DNA of 64,000 nucleotides from Microtetraspora glauca (GCA_001570385.1 BBYL01000006.1:556976-620975); one strand, 5' to 3'. Numbered from the stretch's first letter, positions 32,984 through 46,624 are shown. Notes: generated by a model from the letters alone, not told the origin. Numbers and translations: made by a program.

Positions 32984-34138
32984 ATGAGAAGACTCCTGAT
33001 CCTCGCCGCGGGACTGGCCGTCTTCGCCACGTCCGCCTGCTCCGCGCCCGCACCGCCCAGAGCCGACGCCCCGCAGGCCAAACCGACCGGCCCCGCCACC
33101 CTGCCCGCCCCCACCGGCCCCCATCCGGTCGGCACCACCGTCCTGTATCTGAAAGACGTCTCCCGCCCCGATCCCTGGAACCTCGACGCCGACGCCAGGG
33201 AGCTCAAGGTCACCCTGTGGTATCCGGCCAAGCAGCGCGACGGGCAGCGCTCGCCCTACATGACAGCCAAGGAAGCGGAACTCCTCCTGAGGGGCTCCGG
33301 GATCTCGACCGCGCCCTACGACACACTGAGCAAGACGCGAACCAACGCCGTCAAGAACGCCGAACCCTCCGGGCGCAGGCTTCCGCTGGTGGTGCTCTCT
33401 CCCGGCTTCACTAAACCGGTGAGCACGCTCACCTCCCTGGCCGAAGACCTCGCCAGCCGAGGCTATGTCGTGGCCGGAATCGACCACACCTACGAGAGCT
33501 ACGCCACCACCCTGTCCGACGGCCGGGTCGCCGAATGCCTCGCCTGCGACAGCGACACCGACCCCGGCTTCGGCACGGGGGTGGTCCAGGGCCGGGCCGC
33601 CGACGTCTCCTTCGTCCTCGACCAGCTGGCCTCCAAGTGGCAGCATTCCGACCTGATCGACCGCAAAAGGATCGCGATGGTAGGCCAGTCGATCGGCGGG
33701 GCCGGCGCCGTGGCGGCCATGATCAAAGATCCACGTGTACGCGCCGGAATCGACATGGACGGCACCACCTACGCCCGGATCCCCACGAGCGGCCTCTCCC
33801 GGCCGTTCATGTTCCTGGGCTCGGCGCAGCATGTCCCGCGCGGCCGCGACAATTCGTGGGACCGTGACTGGAAGCTGCTGACCGGGTGGAAGCGCTGGCT
33901 CGTGCTGTCGGACGCCGAACACCAGTCCTTCACCGACATCCCGCTGGTGGCAGACGTCATCGGCCTCGAATCTCTCCCTGGCATGCTGCCCGCGGCCCGT
34001 GGCGCAGAACTCACCCGTACGTACGTGGCGGCCTTCCTCGACCAGCACCTGAGGTCGCAGCGGCAGCCCCTCCTGGACAAGGCGTCATCGCGCTACCCCG
34101 AGGTCACATTCTGCCCCGCGACCTGCGGTCAATCCTGA
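32984..34138 (+). CDS. Alpha/beta-hydrolase lipoprotein (PAF-acetylhydrolase-like)
   Basis: 384 residues, 12 bases after the S41 gene, with AAGGGA upstream. Lipoprotein signal with lipobox ATSAC (Cys ~19). The core has LPLVVLSPGF, the nucleophile VGQSIGGAGA, IDMDGTTY (catalytic Asp region) and a late SDAEHQSFTD with the His. This matches platelet-activating-factor acetylhydrolase / cutinase-like esterases of actinomycetes. The likely site is the outer face of the membrane, acting on lipids or esters. It is the last gene of the ABC operon. The 131 bases after it contain no gene. Confidence 0.85.
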   Translation: MRRLLILAAGLAVFATSACSAPAPPRADAPQAKPTGPATLPAPTGPHPVGTTVLYLKDVSRPDPWNLDADARELKVTLWYPAKQRDGQRSPYMTAKEAELLLRGSGISTAPYDTLSKTRTNAVKNAEPSGRRLPLVVLSPGFTKPVSTLTSLAEDLASRGYVVAGIDHTYESYATTLSDGRVAECLACDSDTDPGFGTGVVQGRAADVSFVLDQLASKWQHSDLIDRKRIAMVGQSIGGAGAVAAMIKDPRVRAGIDMDGTTYARIPTSGLSRPFMFLGSAQHVPRGRDNSWDRDWKLLTGWKRWLVLSDAEHQSFTDIPLVADVIGLESLPGMLPAARGAELTRTYVAAFLDQHLRSQRQPLLDKASSRYPEVTFCPATCGQS

Positions 34139-34269
34139 ACCCCCGGGCATCTCGATGTGCGGGTAGCCGGCCCCAGGACGGGCGATGCCCCCACCACTAT
34201 GGCTGGATGTGCCTCTGTCGGGCTATCTCTGGGTTCTGGAGAGTTTTTCCGGGTTCGTGACTGCTGAGG

Positions 34270-35025
34270 TCAGCGGGGTGTCATCCGGAGCGCGCCGTCC
34301 ATCCGGATGACCTCGCCGTTGAGGTAGTCGTGGTGGATGATCGTCAGCGCCAGGTGGGCGTACTCGTCCGGGCGGGCCAGCCTCCGCGGGAACGGAACGC
34401 CGGCCGCCAGACCCTCCCGGAATTCCGCGGAGACCGTGGCCAGCATCGGCGTCTCCACGATGCCCGGGGCGATGGTGTTGACCCGGATGCCGTACTGGGC
34501 GAGGTCGCGCGCCGCGGGCAGGGTCAGCCCGACGATGCCGCCCTTGGACGAGGAGTACGCGGCCTGCCCGATCTGCCCCTCGTAGGCGGCGACCGAGGCG
34601 GTGTTGACGATCACGCCGCGCTGGCCGTGCTCGTCCGGCTCGGTGCGGGCGATCGCCTCGGCGGCCAGGGCGAGCACGTTGAAGGTCCCGACGAGGTTGA
34701 CCTGCACGACGCGCGCGTACAGGTCGAGGTCGTGCACGCCGTTCCTGCCCAGGATCCGCGCCGACGGGCCGATGCCCGCGCAGTTGACGACCGCGCGCAG
34801 CGGCAGGCCGGCGGCGGCCCTCGCGACGGAGGCCCGCACCTCCTCGGGGCTGGTGACGTCGGTGGGGAGGTACTCCACCCCCGGCACCGGGTCCACGGCG
34901 TCGATGCTCTGCTTGAGATCGAACACGAAGACGTGCGCGTCCTCCTTGGCCAGCAGCTCGGCGGTCGCGGCGCCGAGGCCGGAGGCCCCGCCGGTGACGA
35001 TGACTGCGCTGTCGGCGACCTGCAT
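34270..35025 (-). CDS. SDR: 3-hydroxyacyl-CoA dehydrogenase type II-like
   Basis: 251 residues. Rossmann motif VTGGASGLGAATAELL, NCAGIG, the catalytic pair in YSSSKGG, and INTIAPG-type turn RVNTIAPGIVETPM. The overall sequence resembles HSD10 / 3-hydroxy-2-methylbutyryl-CoA dehydrogenases, NAD-dependent enzymes of branched-chain and side-chain beta-oxidation. The ATG overlaps the stop of the acyl-CoA dehydrogenase upstream (TGATG), so the two form an operon in which dehydrogenation and later hydroxyacyl oxidation are co-expressed. Confidence 0.92.
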   Translation of the reverse strand: MQVADSAVIVTGGASGLGAATAELLAKEDAHVFVFDLKQSIDAVDPVPGVEYLPTDVTSPEEVRASVARAAAGLPLRAVVNCAGIGPSARILGRNGVHDLDLYARVVQVNLVGTFNVLALAAEAIARTEPDEHGQRGVIVNTASVAAYEGQIGQAAYSSSKGGIVGLTLPAARDLAQYGIRVNTIAPGIVETPMLATVSAEFREGLAAGVPFPRRLARPDEYAHLALTIIHHDYLNGEVIRMDGALRMTPR

Positions 35026-36206
35026 CAGTGCTTCTCCCTGTCGACTGCGGTGATCACGGGTGGGGTGTTCCCGGCGAGTGAGCGGCCGATGACCATGCGC
35101 TGGATCTGGTTGGTGCCCTCGAAGATCTGCATGACCTTCGCCTCGCGCATGTAACGCTCCACCGGGAAGTCGCGGGTGTAGCCGTAGCCGCCCAGCACCT
35201 GGACGGCGTCGGTGGTGACCTTCATGGCGTTGTCGGTGGCGACCATCTTGGCGATGGACGCCTCCCGGCCGAACGGCAGGCCGAGGTCTTTCAGCCGGGC
35301 GGCGTGCAGCGTCATCGCGCGGGCGGTCTGCACGGCCGCCTCCATGTCGGCCAGCAGGAACGCCAGGCCCTGGTGCTCGATGATCGGCCTGCCGAACGTC
35401 GAGCGCTCCTTCGCGTACGCCACGGCGTGGTCCAGGGCGCCCTGGGCCAGACCGGTGGCGACGGCGGCGATGCCCAGTCGGCCGGAGTCGAGGGCGGCCA
35501 GCGCGATGCCGAGACCGTCGCCCTCCGCGCCGATCCTGCGCTCGGCCGGCACCCGCACGCCGTCCAGCCGCATCGTCGCGGTCGGAGAGGCGGTCAGGCC
35601 CATCTTGTGCTCGGGCGGGTCGGCGCTCAGGCCCTCGGCGCCGGCCGGGACGAGGAAGCAGGAGATGCCCCTGCGGTCGTCCGAGGTCCGCGCCATCACC
35701 GTGTAGAAGTCGGCGCGCCCGCCGTGCGTGGTCCACGCCTTCGCGCCGGTGAGCACGTAGTCGTCGCCGTCGCGGACGGCGCGGGTGGTCATGGCGGCGG
35801 GATCGGAGCCGGCGTGCGGCTCGCTCAGGCAGTACGCGCCGAGCAGTTCGCCGCCGAGCATGTCGGGCAGCCAGGCCCGCCGCTGATCGTCGGTGCCGAA
35901 GTCGAACAGCCCGAAGCACGACAACACGTGCACGCTGGTGCCGACGGCGACGCTGGACCAGACCCGGGCGACCTCCTCCAGCACCTGTAGGTACACCTCG
36001 TAGGGCTGACCGCCGCCGCCGTACTCCTCGGGGTACGGCAGGCCGAGGACGCCGATCGCGCCGAGCGTGCGGAACACGTCGCGCGGGAAGTCCTCGTCCG
36101 CCTCGGCCTTCGCGACCCGGGGGGCCAGCTTCCCGTCGGCGAGGTCCCGGACGACCTCGATCAGGTCGGCACTCTCTTCGCTTGGCATGACACGCGATGC
36201 GGGCAT
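35025..36206 (-). CDS. Acyl-CoA dehydrogenase with canonical catalytic Glu
   Basis: 393 residues from ATG 36206, which follows AAGGAAG. FAD-binding CLSEPHAGSDPAAM, the middle domain, and C-terminal IFEGTNQIQRMVIG carrying the catalytic Glu of short/medium-chain enzymes. It performs FAD-dependent alpha,beta-desaturation of an acyl-CoA; electrons go to ETF. It is divergent from the TetR-hydratase fusion, with an 84-base gap holding candidate operator repeats, so it is probably controlled by that regulator. Confidence 0.94.
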   Translation of the reverse strand: MPASRVMPSEESADLIEVVRDLADGKLAPRVAKAEADEDFPRDVFRTLGAIGVLGLPYPEEYGGGGQPYEVYLQVLEEVARVWSSVAVGTSVHVLSCFGLFDFGTDDQRRAWLPDMLGGELLGAYCLSEPHAGSDPAAMTTRAVRDGDDYVLTGAKAWTTHGGRADFYTVMARTSDDRRGISCFLVPAGAEGLSADPPEHKMGLTASPTATMRLDGVRVPAERRIGAEGDGLGIALAALDSGRLGIAAVATGLAQGALDHAVAYAKERSTFGRPIIEHQGLAFLLADMEAAVQTARAMTLHAARLKDLGLPFGREASIAKMVATDNAMKVTTDAVQVLGGYGYTRDFPVERYMREAKVMQIFEGTNQIQRMVIGRSLAGNTPPVITAVDREKH

Positions 36207-36220
36207 CGAAGCTTCCTTTA

Positions 36221-36266
36221 GAGTACGGAATCAAGTACCAAAGTATCAGAAAATGTACTGATTGCC
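36221..36266. promoter_or_regulatory. Candidate TetR operator in the divergent promoter region
   Basis: AT-rich DNA with three GTAC elements (36223, 36235, 36255). GGAATCAAGTAC at 36227-36238 is an imperfect inverted repeat of GTACTGATTGCC at 36255-36266. It lies between the divergent dehydrogenase and TetR-hydratase genes, the usual site for autoregulation by a TetR protein. Confidence 0.5.
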
Positions 36267-36290
36267 AGGGGCTGCCGTAGAGTCGGTGCC

Positions 36291-37655
36291 ATGCCGTCGC
36301 CCGACAGGACTCGCACCCGGCGCGAGGAGACACTGGCGCAGCTCCGCGAGCTGTTCCTGGCCGAGGGATTCGCGTCGTTCAACATCGGCGACCTCGCCGA
36401 GCGGCTGCGCTGCTCCCGGACCACCCTGTACGCGGTGGCGCCCAGCAAGGAGCAGATCGTGGTGGCCGCCGTCCGCTCGTTCTTCAAGGCGGCGGCCGAC
36501 CGCATCGAGGCCCGGGTCGCCGCCTCCGGCGACCCGGCCCGGCAGCTCGCCGTCTACCTGGAGGCCGTCGCCGCGGAGCTGCAGCCCGCCTCGGCCGCGT
36601 TCCTCGCGGATGTGGCCGCCTTCGGCCCGGCCAACGAGGTCTACCAGGAGAACACCCGGTACGCCGCTGAGCGGGTGCAGAGCCTGGTGACGGAGGGGGT
36701 CAGGGCCGGGGTGCTGCGCCCGATCCACGCGTCGTTCGTGGGGGCCGCGGTGGCCGAGGTCATGAACTCCATCCAGCGCGGCGCCATCCAGTCGGCCACC
36801 GGGTTCGACGCCGCGCAGGCCTACCGGCACCTCGCCGACCTGGTCCTCGCCGGCCTGACCACCGCACCGGTGGACGAGCATGCGGTCACCGGGACCTCGG
36901 TGCGGTACGGGGTCGCAGACGGGGTGGCGACCATCGAGCTCGACCGGCCGGAGTCCTCGAACGCGCTGGACCTGCCCATGGCGCGGGCGCTCGGCGACGC
37001 CGTCGAGGCCGCGGCGGCCGACCCGGGGGTGCGCTGCGTGCTGCTGCTCGGCCGCGGCCGCAACTTCTGCGCCGGAGGGGACGTCACCGCGATGCACGGC
37101 GCCGCTGACCGCGCCGGCTACGTGCTGGAGCTGGCCCGGACGGCGCACCGCGCGGTCCTGGCCCTCGCCGGGCTGGAGGTCCCCGTCGTGGCCGCCGTCC
37201 AGGGCGCGGCGGCGGGCGCCGGACTGGCCCTCACCCTGGTGGCCGACGTGGTGCTCGCCGGCGAGTCCGCGACGTTCCTGACCGCGTACGCCCAGGCGGG
37301 GCTGACCCCGGACTGCGGCACGTCCTGGCTGCTGCCGCAGGTGGTGGGGCTGCGCCGGGCGCTCGCTCTGACGTTGACCGATCGCCGGCTGACGGCAGGG
37401 GAGGCCGCCGACTGGGGGCTGGTCACCGACGTCCACCCCGACGAGGAGCTCGCCGAGTCGGCCCGGCAGGCCGCGGCGCGGATCGCGGCCGGGCCGTTCC
37501 CGGCGCTCGGCCGGACCCGGCGCCTGCTCCGGGATGCCCCGGCGCGGTCGCTGGCCGACCAGCTCGGCATCGAGGCCGCGACGATCGCCGAGGCCGCCGC
37601 GTCCGCCGCGGCCGGGGCCCGGCTCGACGCGTTCGTGAACGGCAAGCGCGAGTAG
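36291..37655 (+). CDS. TetR-family regulator fused to enoyl-CoA hydratase
   Basis: 454 residues in one uninterrupted frame. Residues 1-~195 are a TetR regulator: helix-turn-helix GFASFNIGDLAERLRCSRTT...YAVAPSKEQI, then a helical ligand domain. Residues ~203-454 are a crotonase: LDRPESSNALD, GRGRNFCAGGDVTAM, the oxyanion-hole VQGAAAGAGLALTLVADVV, and GLTPDCGTSWLLPQVVG. A short linker (TTAPVDEHAVTG) joins them. Hydratase and sensor in one chain could let the repressor respond directly to its own acyl-CoA substrate. The 15-base gap and TetR position suggest that it controls both flanking operons. I found no stop or ribosome-binding site at the domain boundary. Confidence 0.9.
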   Translation: MPSPDRTRTRREETLAQLRELFLAEGFASFNIGDLAERLRCSRTTLYAVAPSKEQIVVAAVRSFFKAAADRIEARVAASGDPARQLAVYLEAVAAELQPASAAFLADVAAFGPANEVYQENTRYAAERVQSLVTEGVRAGVLRPIHASFVGAAVAEVMNSIQRGAIQSATGFDAAQAYRHLADLVLAGLTTAPVDEHAVTGTSVRYGVADGVATIELDRPESSNALDLPMARALGDAVEAAAADPGVRCVLLLGRGRNFCAGGDVTAMHGAADRAGYVLELARTAHRAVLALAGLEVPVVAAVQGAAAGAGLALTLVADVVLAGESATFLTAYAQAGLTPDCGTSWLLPQVVGLRRALALTLTDRRLTAGEAADWGLVTDVHPDEELAESARQAAARIAAGPFPALGRTRRLLRDAPARSLADQLGIEAATIAEAAASAAAGARLDAFVNGKRE

Positions 37656-37670
37656 AGAGGCGGGAACCCG

Positions 37671-38783
37671 ATGAAGGACGGCCCCCTGGCGGGACTGCGA
37701 GTGGTGGAACTGGCCGGGCTCGGCCCGGCCCCGCACGCGGCCATGGTGCTCGCCGACCTCGGCGCCGACGTGGTCCGGATCGAACGGCCGCCGGGCCGCG
37801 GGCTCCGGCTCGGCGCCCCGGACGCGACCGACGCCGTGCTGCGCGGCCGGCGCCCGGTCCACGCCGACCTGAAGTCCGCCGACGGGCGGGCCGTCGTCCT
37901 CGGCCTCGCCGAACGCGCGGACGTGCTGATCGAGGGCCTGCGCCCCGGCGTGGTGGAACGGCTCGGCGTGGGCCCGGACGCCTGCCTGGCCCGCAACCCC
38001 GGCCTGGTCTACGCCCGGATGACCGGGTGGGGCCAGGACGGACCGTGGGCCGGCCAGGTCGGCCACGACATCAACTACATCGGCCTGACCGGCGCGCTGC
38101 ACGCCATGGGCCGCGCCGACCGGGCCCCGGCGCCGCCGCTCAACCTGGTCGGCGACTTCGGCGGCGGGTCCATGCTGCTGCTCGTCGGCGTGCTGGCCGC
38201 GCTGTTCGAACGGTCCCGGTCCGGCCGCGGCCAGGTGGTCGACGCCGCCATGGTCGACGGGACCGCGCTGCTCAGCCAGATGACCCTCGCCCTGCGCGGC
38301 ATGGGGGCCTGGCGCGACGAACGCGAGGGCAACCTGCTCGACGGCGCCGCGCCCTTCTACGACACCTACACCTGCGCCGACGGCGGGTTCGTCGCGGTGG
38401 GCGCGCTGGAGCCGCACTTCTACGCGGCGCTGCTGGCCGGGCTGGACATCGACCCGGCCGAACTGGGCGCGCAGAACGACCCGGCCAACTGGCCGGCGAT
38501 GCGCAAGCGGTTCACCGCCGCGTTCGCCTCCCGCACCCGCGACGAGTGGGCCGCGCGCTTCGCCGGCACCGACGCGTGCGTCACCCCGGTGCTCAGCTTC
38601 GCCGAGGCCCCCGGCCACCCGCACCTGGCGGCCCGCGGCACGTACGCCGAGGCGGACGGCGTGGTCCAGGCGGCCCCGGCGCCCAGGTTCTCGCGCACCC
38701 CGGCCGCCCCGGTGGCCTCGGTGCCGCGGACGGCGGCTGACGCGGCGGACGTGCTGCGCGAGTGGGGGCAGCCGGGGAACTGA
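37671..38783 (+). CDS. CaiB/BaiF-family CoA-transferase (alpha-methylacyl-CoA racemase-like)
   Basis: 370 residues, 15 bases downstream of the TetR-hydratase gene. Class III features: [28 protein letters not shown] at the start (given in part), the catalytic-Asp region [11 protein letters not shown], and a late FSRTPAAP. The closest pattern is alpha-methylacyl-CoA racemase, which inverts the methyl-branched alpha carbon so that (S)-acyl-CoA can enter dehydrogenation; CoA transfer between acids is the alternative. A racemase role fits a pathway for methyl-branched side chains. It ends 43 bases before a convergent gene. Confidence 0.9.
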   Translation: MKDGPLAGLRVVELAGLGPAPHAAMVLADLGADVVRIERPPGRGLRLGAPDATDAVLRGRRPVHADLKSADGRAVVLGLAERADVLIEGLRPGVVERLGVGPDACLARNPGLVYARMTGWGQDGPWAGQVGHDINYIGLTGALHAMGRADRAPAPPLNLVGDFGGGSMLLLVGVLAALFERSRSGRGQVVDAAMVDGTALLSQMTLALRGMGAWRDEREGNLLDGAAPFYDTYTCADGGFVAVGALEPHFYAALLAGLDIDPAELGAQNDPANWPAMRKRFTAAFASRTRDEWAARFAGTDACVTPVLSFAEAPGHPHLAARGTYAEADGVVQAAPAPRFSRTPAAPVASVPRTAADAADVLREWGQPGN

Positions 38784-38826
38784 CCGCCCGGTGCCGGGAG
38801 CGGCCACACCGCAGTGCCGACGCGGG

Positions 38827-40698
<1,872 letters not shown>

Positions 40699-40699
<1 letters not shown>

Positions 40700-42321
40700 C
40701 AGTCGGTTTCCGGGTCGAACAGCTCGGCCACCGCGGCCTTGTTGATCTTGCCGGTCGGGTTGGTCGGCAGCGAGCGGACCACCCGCAGCAGCTCCGGCTG
40801 CTTGTGCCGGGCCAGCCCCTGGCCGGTCACCGCGCGGCCGACCTCCTCCAGGGTCAGGTCCTCCCGGTCCGAGACGACGGCCGCGCCGATCCGCTCACCG
40901 AGCCGGCCGCCGGGCACCGGGACGATCGCCACAGCCGCCACGTCGGGGTGTCTCACGATGGCGTCCTCGATCTCCCTGGCCGAGAACTTCTCGCCGCCGC
41001 GGTTGATGACGTCCTTCAGCCGCCCGGTGATCCGCACCTGCCCGTCGGCGGCCAGCGAGCCGAGGTCCCCGGTGCGGAACCAGCCGTCAGGGGTGAACGC
41101 GTGCGCGTTCAGCTCCTCGCGCACGTAACCGAGCATCATCTCCGGGCCGTGCAGCAGCAGTTCGCCCACCTCGCCCGGCTCGACGTCCCGCCCCGAGGGG
41201 TCAACGACGCGCAGCTCCACGCCCGGCGCGAGCCGGCCGTCGGTCTCCGCCCGGAACTCCAGCGGGTCCAGCTCGTTGGGCAGCGTCGCGGTGGGCAGCT
41301 CGGTCATGCCCCACGCCCGGTACGCCGCGATGCCCAGCTCGTCGGCGCGCCGGATGAGGTCCGGCGGCACCGCCGCGCCGCCGCAGCAGTACTGGCGCAG
41401 CGGCGACCGGTCGCGCCCGTCGGCGGCGTACACGTCGAGCAGCTCGCGCAGGAACGGCGTCGCGCCCGCCATGTAGGTCGCGCCGGTCCGGTCGGCCAGC
41501 TCGGCGCACGCGGCCGGGTCCCAGCGTTCCATCAGCACCGCGGCGGCCCCCACCCGGCAGGGGATCATGAAGCCCTGCAGCAGGCCGGTGATGTGCGTGA
41601 TGGGGGAGGCCATCACCATCCGGTCGCGGAACGTCAGGCCCCACTCCACGACGGTCATCCGCAGCTCGTGCCGCAGCCCTGCCACGGAGTGCACCACGCC
41701 CTTGGGCTCGGACTCGGTACCCGAGGTGAACAGCACCAGGCAGGGGTCCGCGGGGGCGGCGGGCTCGATCCCGGACGGCAGCGAACCGGTCCCGGCCTGG
41801 TCCGCCGCCCGCCAGCCCGCCGACCGGCCGGTGGTGAGCAGCCGTACGGCGGGCTCGTGCGAGAGGTCGCGCAGTGCCTCGTCGAACTCGTCCGGGTAGG
41901 CCCGGCGCCGGTCGTCGGCGTACGTGACGATGGCCGCCGGCCGGATCTGGTCCAGCACGGTGCGGATCTCGCGCGGGCCGTACAGCGGCACGATCGGGCT
42001 GCTGATCGCCCCGATCCGCCAGATCGCCGCCGCGACGGCGACGGCGTCCGGGCCGGTCGGCAGCAGCCAGCAGACGGCGTCACCCGGCCGTACCCCGCCG
42101 GCGATCAGGGTCCGCGCGACCGCGGCGGACTTCGCGGCCAGATCGGCGAAGCTCGTCTCACCGTGCGTGGTGATGATCGCCGGTCGGTCCGGCCACCGCG
42201 TCGCCCCGTGGTCCAGCAGGTCGCCGATCCGCTCCTCGGTGAGGAAGCCCCGGCGGCGCCAGACGTCCGCGAGCTCGGGGGTGACCACCCGCGGCCTGCG
42301 GTTCCAGTCGGCTGTCTTCAC
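40699..42321 (-). CDS. Acyl-CoA ligase (cyclohexanecarboxylate/FadD-like)
   Basis: 540 residues from GTG 42321, overlapping the hydratase stop (GTGA). ANL motifs are VLFTSGTESEPKG, AWGMTELP, WFRTGDLGSLAADG, RLKDVINRGGEKFSAREIE and the C-terminal NPTGKINK with the catalytic Lys. In VLFTSGTESEPKG the usual Thr-Gly of the P-loop is Glu-Ser. It activates the imported acid to its CoA ester, the entry step of the island. The N-terminal region resembles alicyclic-acid CoA ligases, but the substrate cannot be read directly. Confidence 0.9.
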
Positions 42322-43127
42322 GACGTCGTCCACTTCGGTTCGCGCTTGTCCAGGAAGGCGGCCGGGCCCTCGACGGCGTCCGGATGGTACCGGTGCCGCC
42401 GGATCAGTTCCCAGCCGAGGTCCATGTCGGTGGCGATGAGCCGTTCCTCGAACGTGCGCAGCACCCGGCGGCTGAGCCGCACCGCCTCCGGCGAGTTCCG
42501 CCCGATCATCGCGGCCAGTTCCATCCCCCGGTCGACGAGCGCGTCCGGTTCGACGACCTCGGAGACGAGACCGGCGCGCTCGGCCCGCTCGGCCGACAGC
42601 GACTCGTGCCGGCCGAGCAGGACGAGGCGGGTCAGCAGGTCCGGCCGCATCCGCATGCGCAGCTGCAGCGGTTCCAGCGCGGACACCTGGCCGACGCTGA
42701 CGTGCGGGTCCAGGAAGCGGGCCGCCGGCGACGCGATGCAGATGTCGGCGTCCGCCACGAAGTGCAGGCCGCCTCCGGCGCACACCCCGTTCACCGCGAC
42801 GATCACCGGTACCCCCAGGCGCGGTCCGGGCAGGAAATCGAGCTCCTCGGCCGCGGTGTCGCCCACCTTCGCCCTCGGCACCGAGAGCATGGACACGTCC
42901 GCCCCGGCGCAGAACGCCTTGCCCGCGCCAGTGAGCAGCACCGCGCGCAGCTCCGGCGCCCCGGCCGCCGCCCGCCACAGGTCCGCCAGCCCGTCCATGA
43001 GCTCGTCGTCGAGGGCGTTGGCGGATTTCGGACGGTTGAGGGTCACGACGAGCGTCCCGCCGACGACCGTGCTGAGCAGCACCCCATCCGCACGTTCCAG
43101 GCCTGCTCGGCCGCTCTTCCCCGACAC
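42318..43127 (-). CDS. Enoyl-CoA hydratase/isomerase
   Basis: 269 residues from GTG 43127, chosen because GAGGAGG lies 7 bases upstream; an in-frame ATG at 43175 has no such site. Crotonase motifs: LNRPKSANALDDEL, AGKAFCAGADVSML, VNGVCAGGGLHFVADADI and FLDPHVSVGQVS. It hydrates a trans-2-enoyl-CoA or isomerises a double bond. It is the first gene of the leftward operon with the ligase, SDR and nitronate monooxygenase-like genes, and is divergent from the Liv importer. The shared promoter region carries the 16-bp motif. Confidence 0.9.
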   Translation of the reverse strand: MSGKSGRAGLERADGVLLSTVVGGTLVVTLNRPKSANALDDELMDGLADLWRAAAGAPELRAVLLTGAGKAFCAGADVSMLSVPRAKVGDTAAEELDFLPGPRLGVPVIVAVNGVCAGGGLHFVADADICIASPAARFLDPHVSVGQVSALEPLQLRMRMRPDLLTRLVLLGRHESLSAERAERAGLVSEVVEPDALVDRGMELAAMIGRNSPEAVRLSRRVLRTFEERLIATDMDLGWELIRRHRYHPDAVEGPAAFLDKREPKWTTS

Positions 43128-43171
43128 GGGCGCCTCCTCATGGGCGCCGAGACGCCCTTCTTGACTGTCAT

Positions 43172-43187
43172 CCAAATCATATATACG
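43172..43187 (+). promoter_or_regulatory. Shared 16-bp operator/promoter motif, copy 1
   Basis: CCAAATCATATATACG, an AT-rich island in GC-rich DNA, between the divergent hydratase (start 43127) and Liv (start 43243) operons. It matches 14 of 16 bases of the motif upstream of the leftward dehydrogenase operon at 53942-53957 read on its minus strand. It is a candidate binding site for the FadR/GntR regulator encoded at 50054-50866. Confidence 0.5.
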
Positions 43188-43242
43188 TTTCGCGCCATGG
43201 TGAAGAGAGACGTCATGTCACACGCCGGGAGCGGGTCCCCCC

Positions 43243-44120
43243 ATGGATGAGTTCCTCCAGACGGTGCTCGTGCCGGGTCTGGCGGACGGCGCGATCTACG
43301 GGTTGGTTGCGGTCGGCTTCGCCACGCTGTTCACGACGACCGGCGTCATCAACTTCGCCCACGGGCAGATGGTGATGCTCATGCCCATGTCGGTGCTGGT
43401 GGCGGTGGGCGCCGGCCTGCCGGTCTGGCTCGCCTACGTGGCCGCGCTCGCCGTGATGGTGGTGGTGGCGCTCACCGTCGAGTGGACCGCGGTGCGGCCG
43501 TTCGTGCAGTCGGGCCAGTCCGCCTCCTGGCTGCTGTCCACCCTCGCGGTCAGCGTGGTCCTGGCCGAACTGCTGGCCGTCCCCTACAGCGGGGAGTCCC
43601 GCAACTTCACGTACGGCGTCAGCAAGCACCGGTTCGACCTGGCCGGCCTGGCGGTGTCGCCCGCCGAGCTGACCGCGGTCGCCGCGCTGTTCGTCGTCGC
43701 CGGGCTGCTCGTCGTGTTCTACCGGCGCACCCGGATCGGGCTGGAGCTGCGCGCGATCGCCGACGACCTCGACGGCGCGGAGGCGATCGGCATCTCCCGG
43801 GCCCGCGCCTCGCAGATCGCCACGGTGCTGTCCGCGCTGGTCGCCGCGGTGACAGGGGTGCTGGTGGCCTCCACCCAGCTCGTCACCCCGTCGCTGGGGC
43901 TGTCGTACACCTTCTACGGGTTCGTGGCCACCGCGATCGGCGGCATGGGCAGCATCGGCGGCGCCGTCGCCGGCGGCCTGGTGATCGGCGTGGTCAGCCA
44001 GTTCGCCGGGGTCCACGTCGGCAGCCTCACGGTGAACTTGACGGTGTTCCTGCTGCTGGTCGTCGTCTACGTGGTGCGCCCGCACGGCCTGTTCGGCGCG
44101 GCACCGGTGCGGGCGGTGTG

Positions 44121-44121
<1 letters not shown>
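43243..44121 (+). CDS. Branched-chain-type ABC permease (LivH family)
   Basis: 292 residues with about eight membrane segments. Typical LivH features: ADGAIYGLVAVGFATLFTTTGVINFAHG (given in part), the EAA-like loop GISRARASQIATVLSALVA, and AIGGMGSIGGAVAGG. It forms the channel of a hydrophobic amide/acid importer with the LivM part of the next gene. The next ATG overlaps the stop (TGATG). The surrounding acyl-CoA genes suggest that the cargo is a carboxylic acid rather than an amino acid. Confidence 0.95.
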
Positions 44122-45928
<1,807 letters not shown>

Positions 45929-45932
<4 letters not shown>

Positions 45933-46624
45933 ACGGCGGCCGGCTCAAGGTGGACGCGCTGCGCGTCCGGTACGGCGGCGTCACCGCCGTCGAGGACCTG
46001 TCCCTCACCGTCGAGCCCGGCACCTGCCTGGCCCTGCTGGGCGCCAACGGCGCCGGGAAGACCTCCACGCTGCGCGGCATCGGCGGGCTGGAGTCGGCCG
46101 GCGGCGGGATCTGGCTGGACGACCTGCGCCTCGACAACCTCCCGGCGAGCAGGCGGGCCCGGGCCGGGCTCGGCCACGTGCTGGAGGGCCGGCACGTGTT
46201 CAAGAGCCTGTCGGTGGCCGAGAACCTCCGAGTCGCCGCGGCCCGCGCGGCCCACAAGCCCGAACTCGACCCGCTCGACCTGCTGCCCGAGCTGCGCCCG
46301 ATGCTGCAGCGCCTCGCGGGCGGCCTGTCCGGCGGCCAGCAGCAGATGCTCGCCATCGCCCGCGCGGTGGCCGGCGCACCCCGCGTGATCATGCTGGACG
46401 AGCCCACGAACGGCCTGTCGCCCAAGCTGGTCGGCCGGACCATCGAGATCCTCGCCGACCTGCGCGACGCCGGGTTCGCCGTCCTGCTGGTCGAACAGCG
46501 GGTCGAGGTCGCCCAGAAGCTGGAGGCGGACGTCGTGGTGCTGCGGCACGGGCACGTCGCGCACCGGGTGCGCGGCACCGACCCGGAACTGCCCGACCTG
46601 CTGCAGGCCGCCTACCTCTCCTGA
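45929..46624 (+). CDS. Branched-chain-type ABC ATPase (LivF family)
   Basis: 231 residues from GTG 45929. Walker A GANGAGKTS, signature LSGGQQQMLAIARA, Walker B VIMLDEPTNGLSP, and a LivF-like GHVLEGRHVFKSLSV. It powers the importer together with the LivG part of the fusion. The intergenic gap to the binding-protein gene is 38 bases with AGGAAGGA as ribosome-binding site. Confidence 0.95.
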
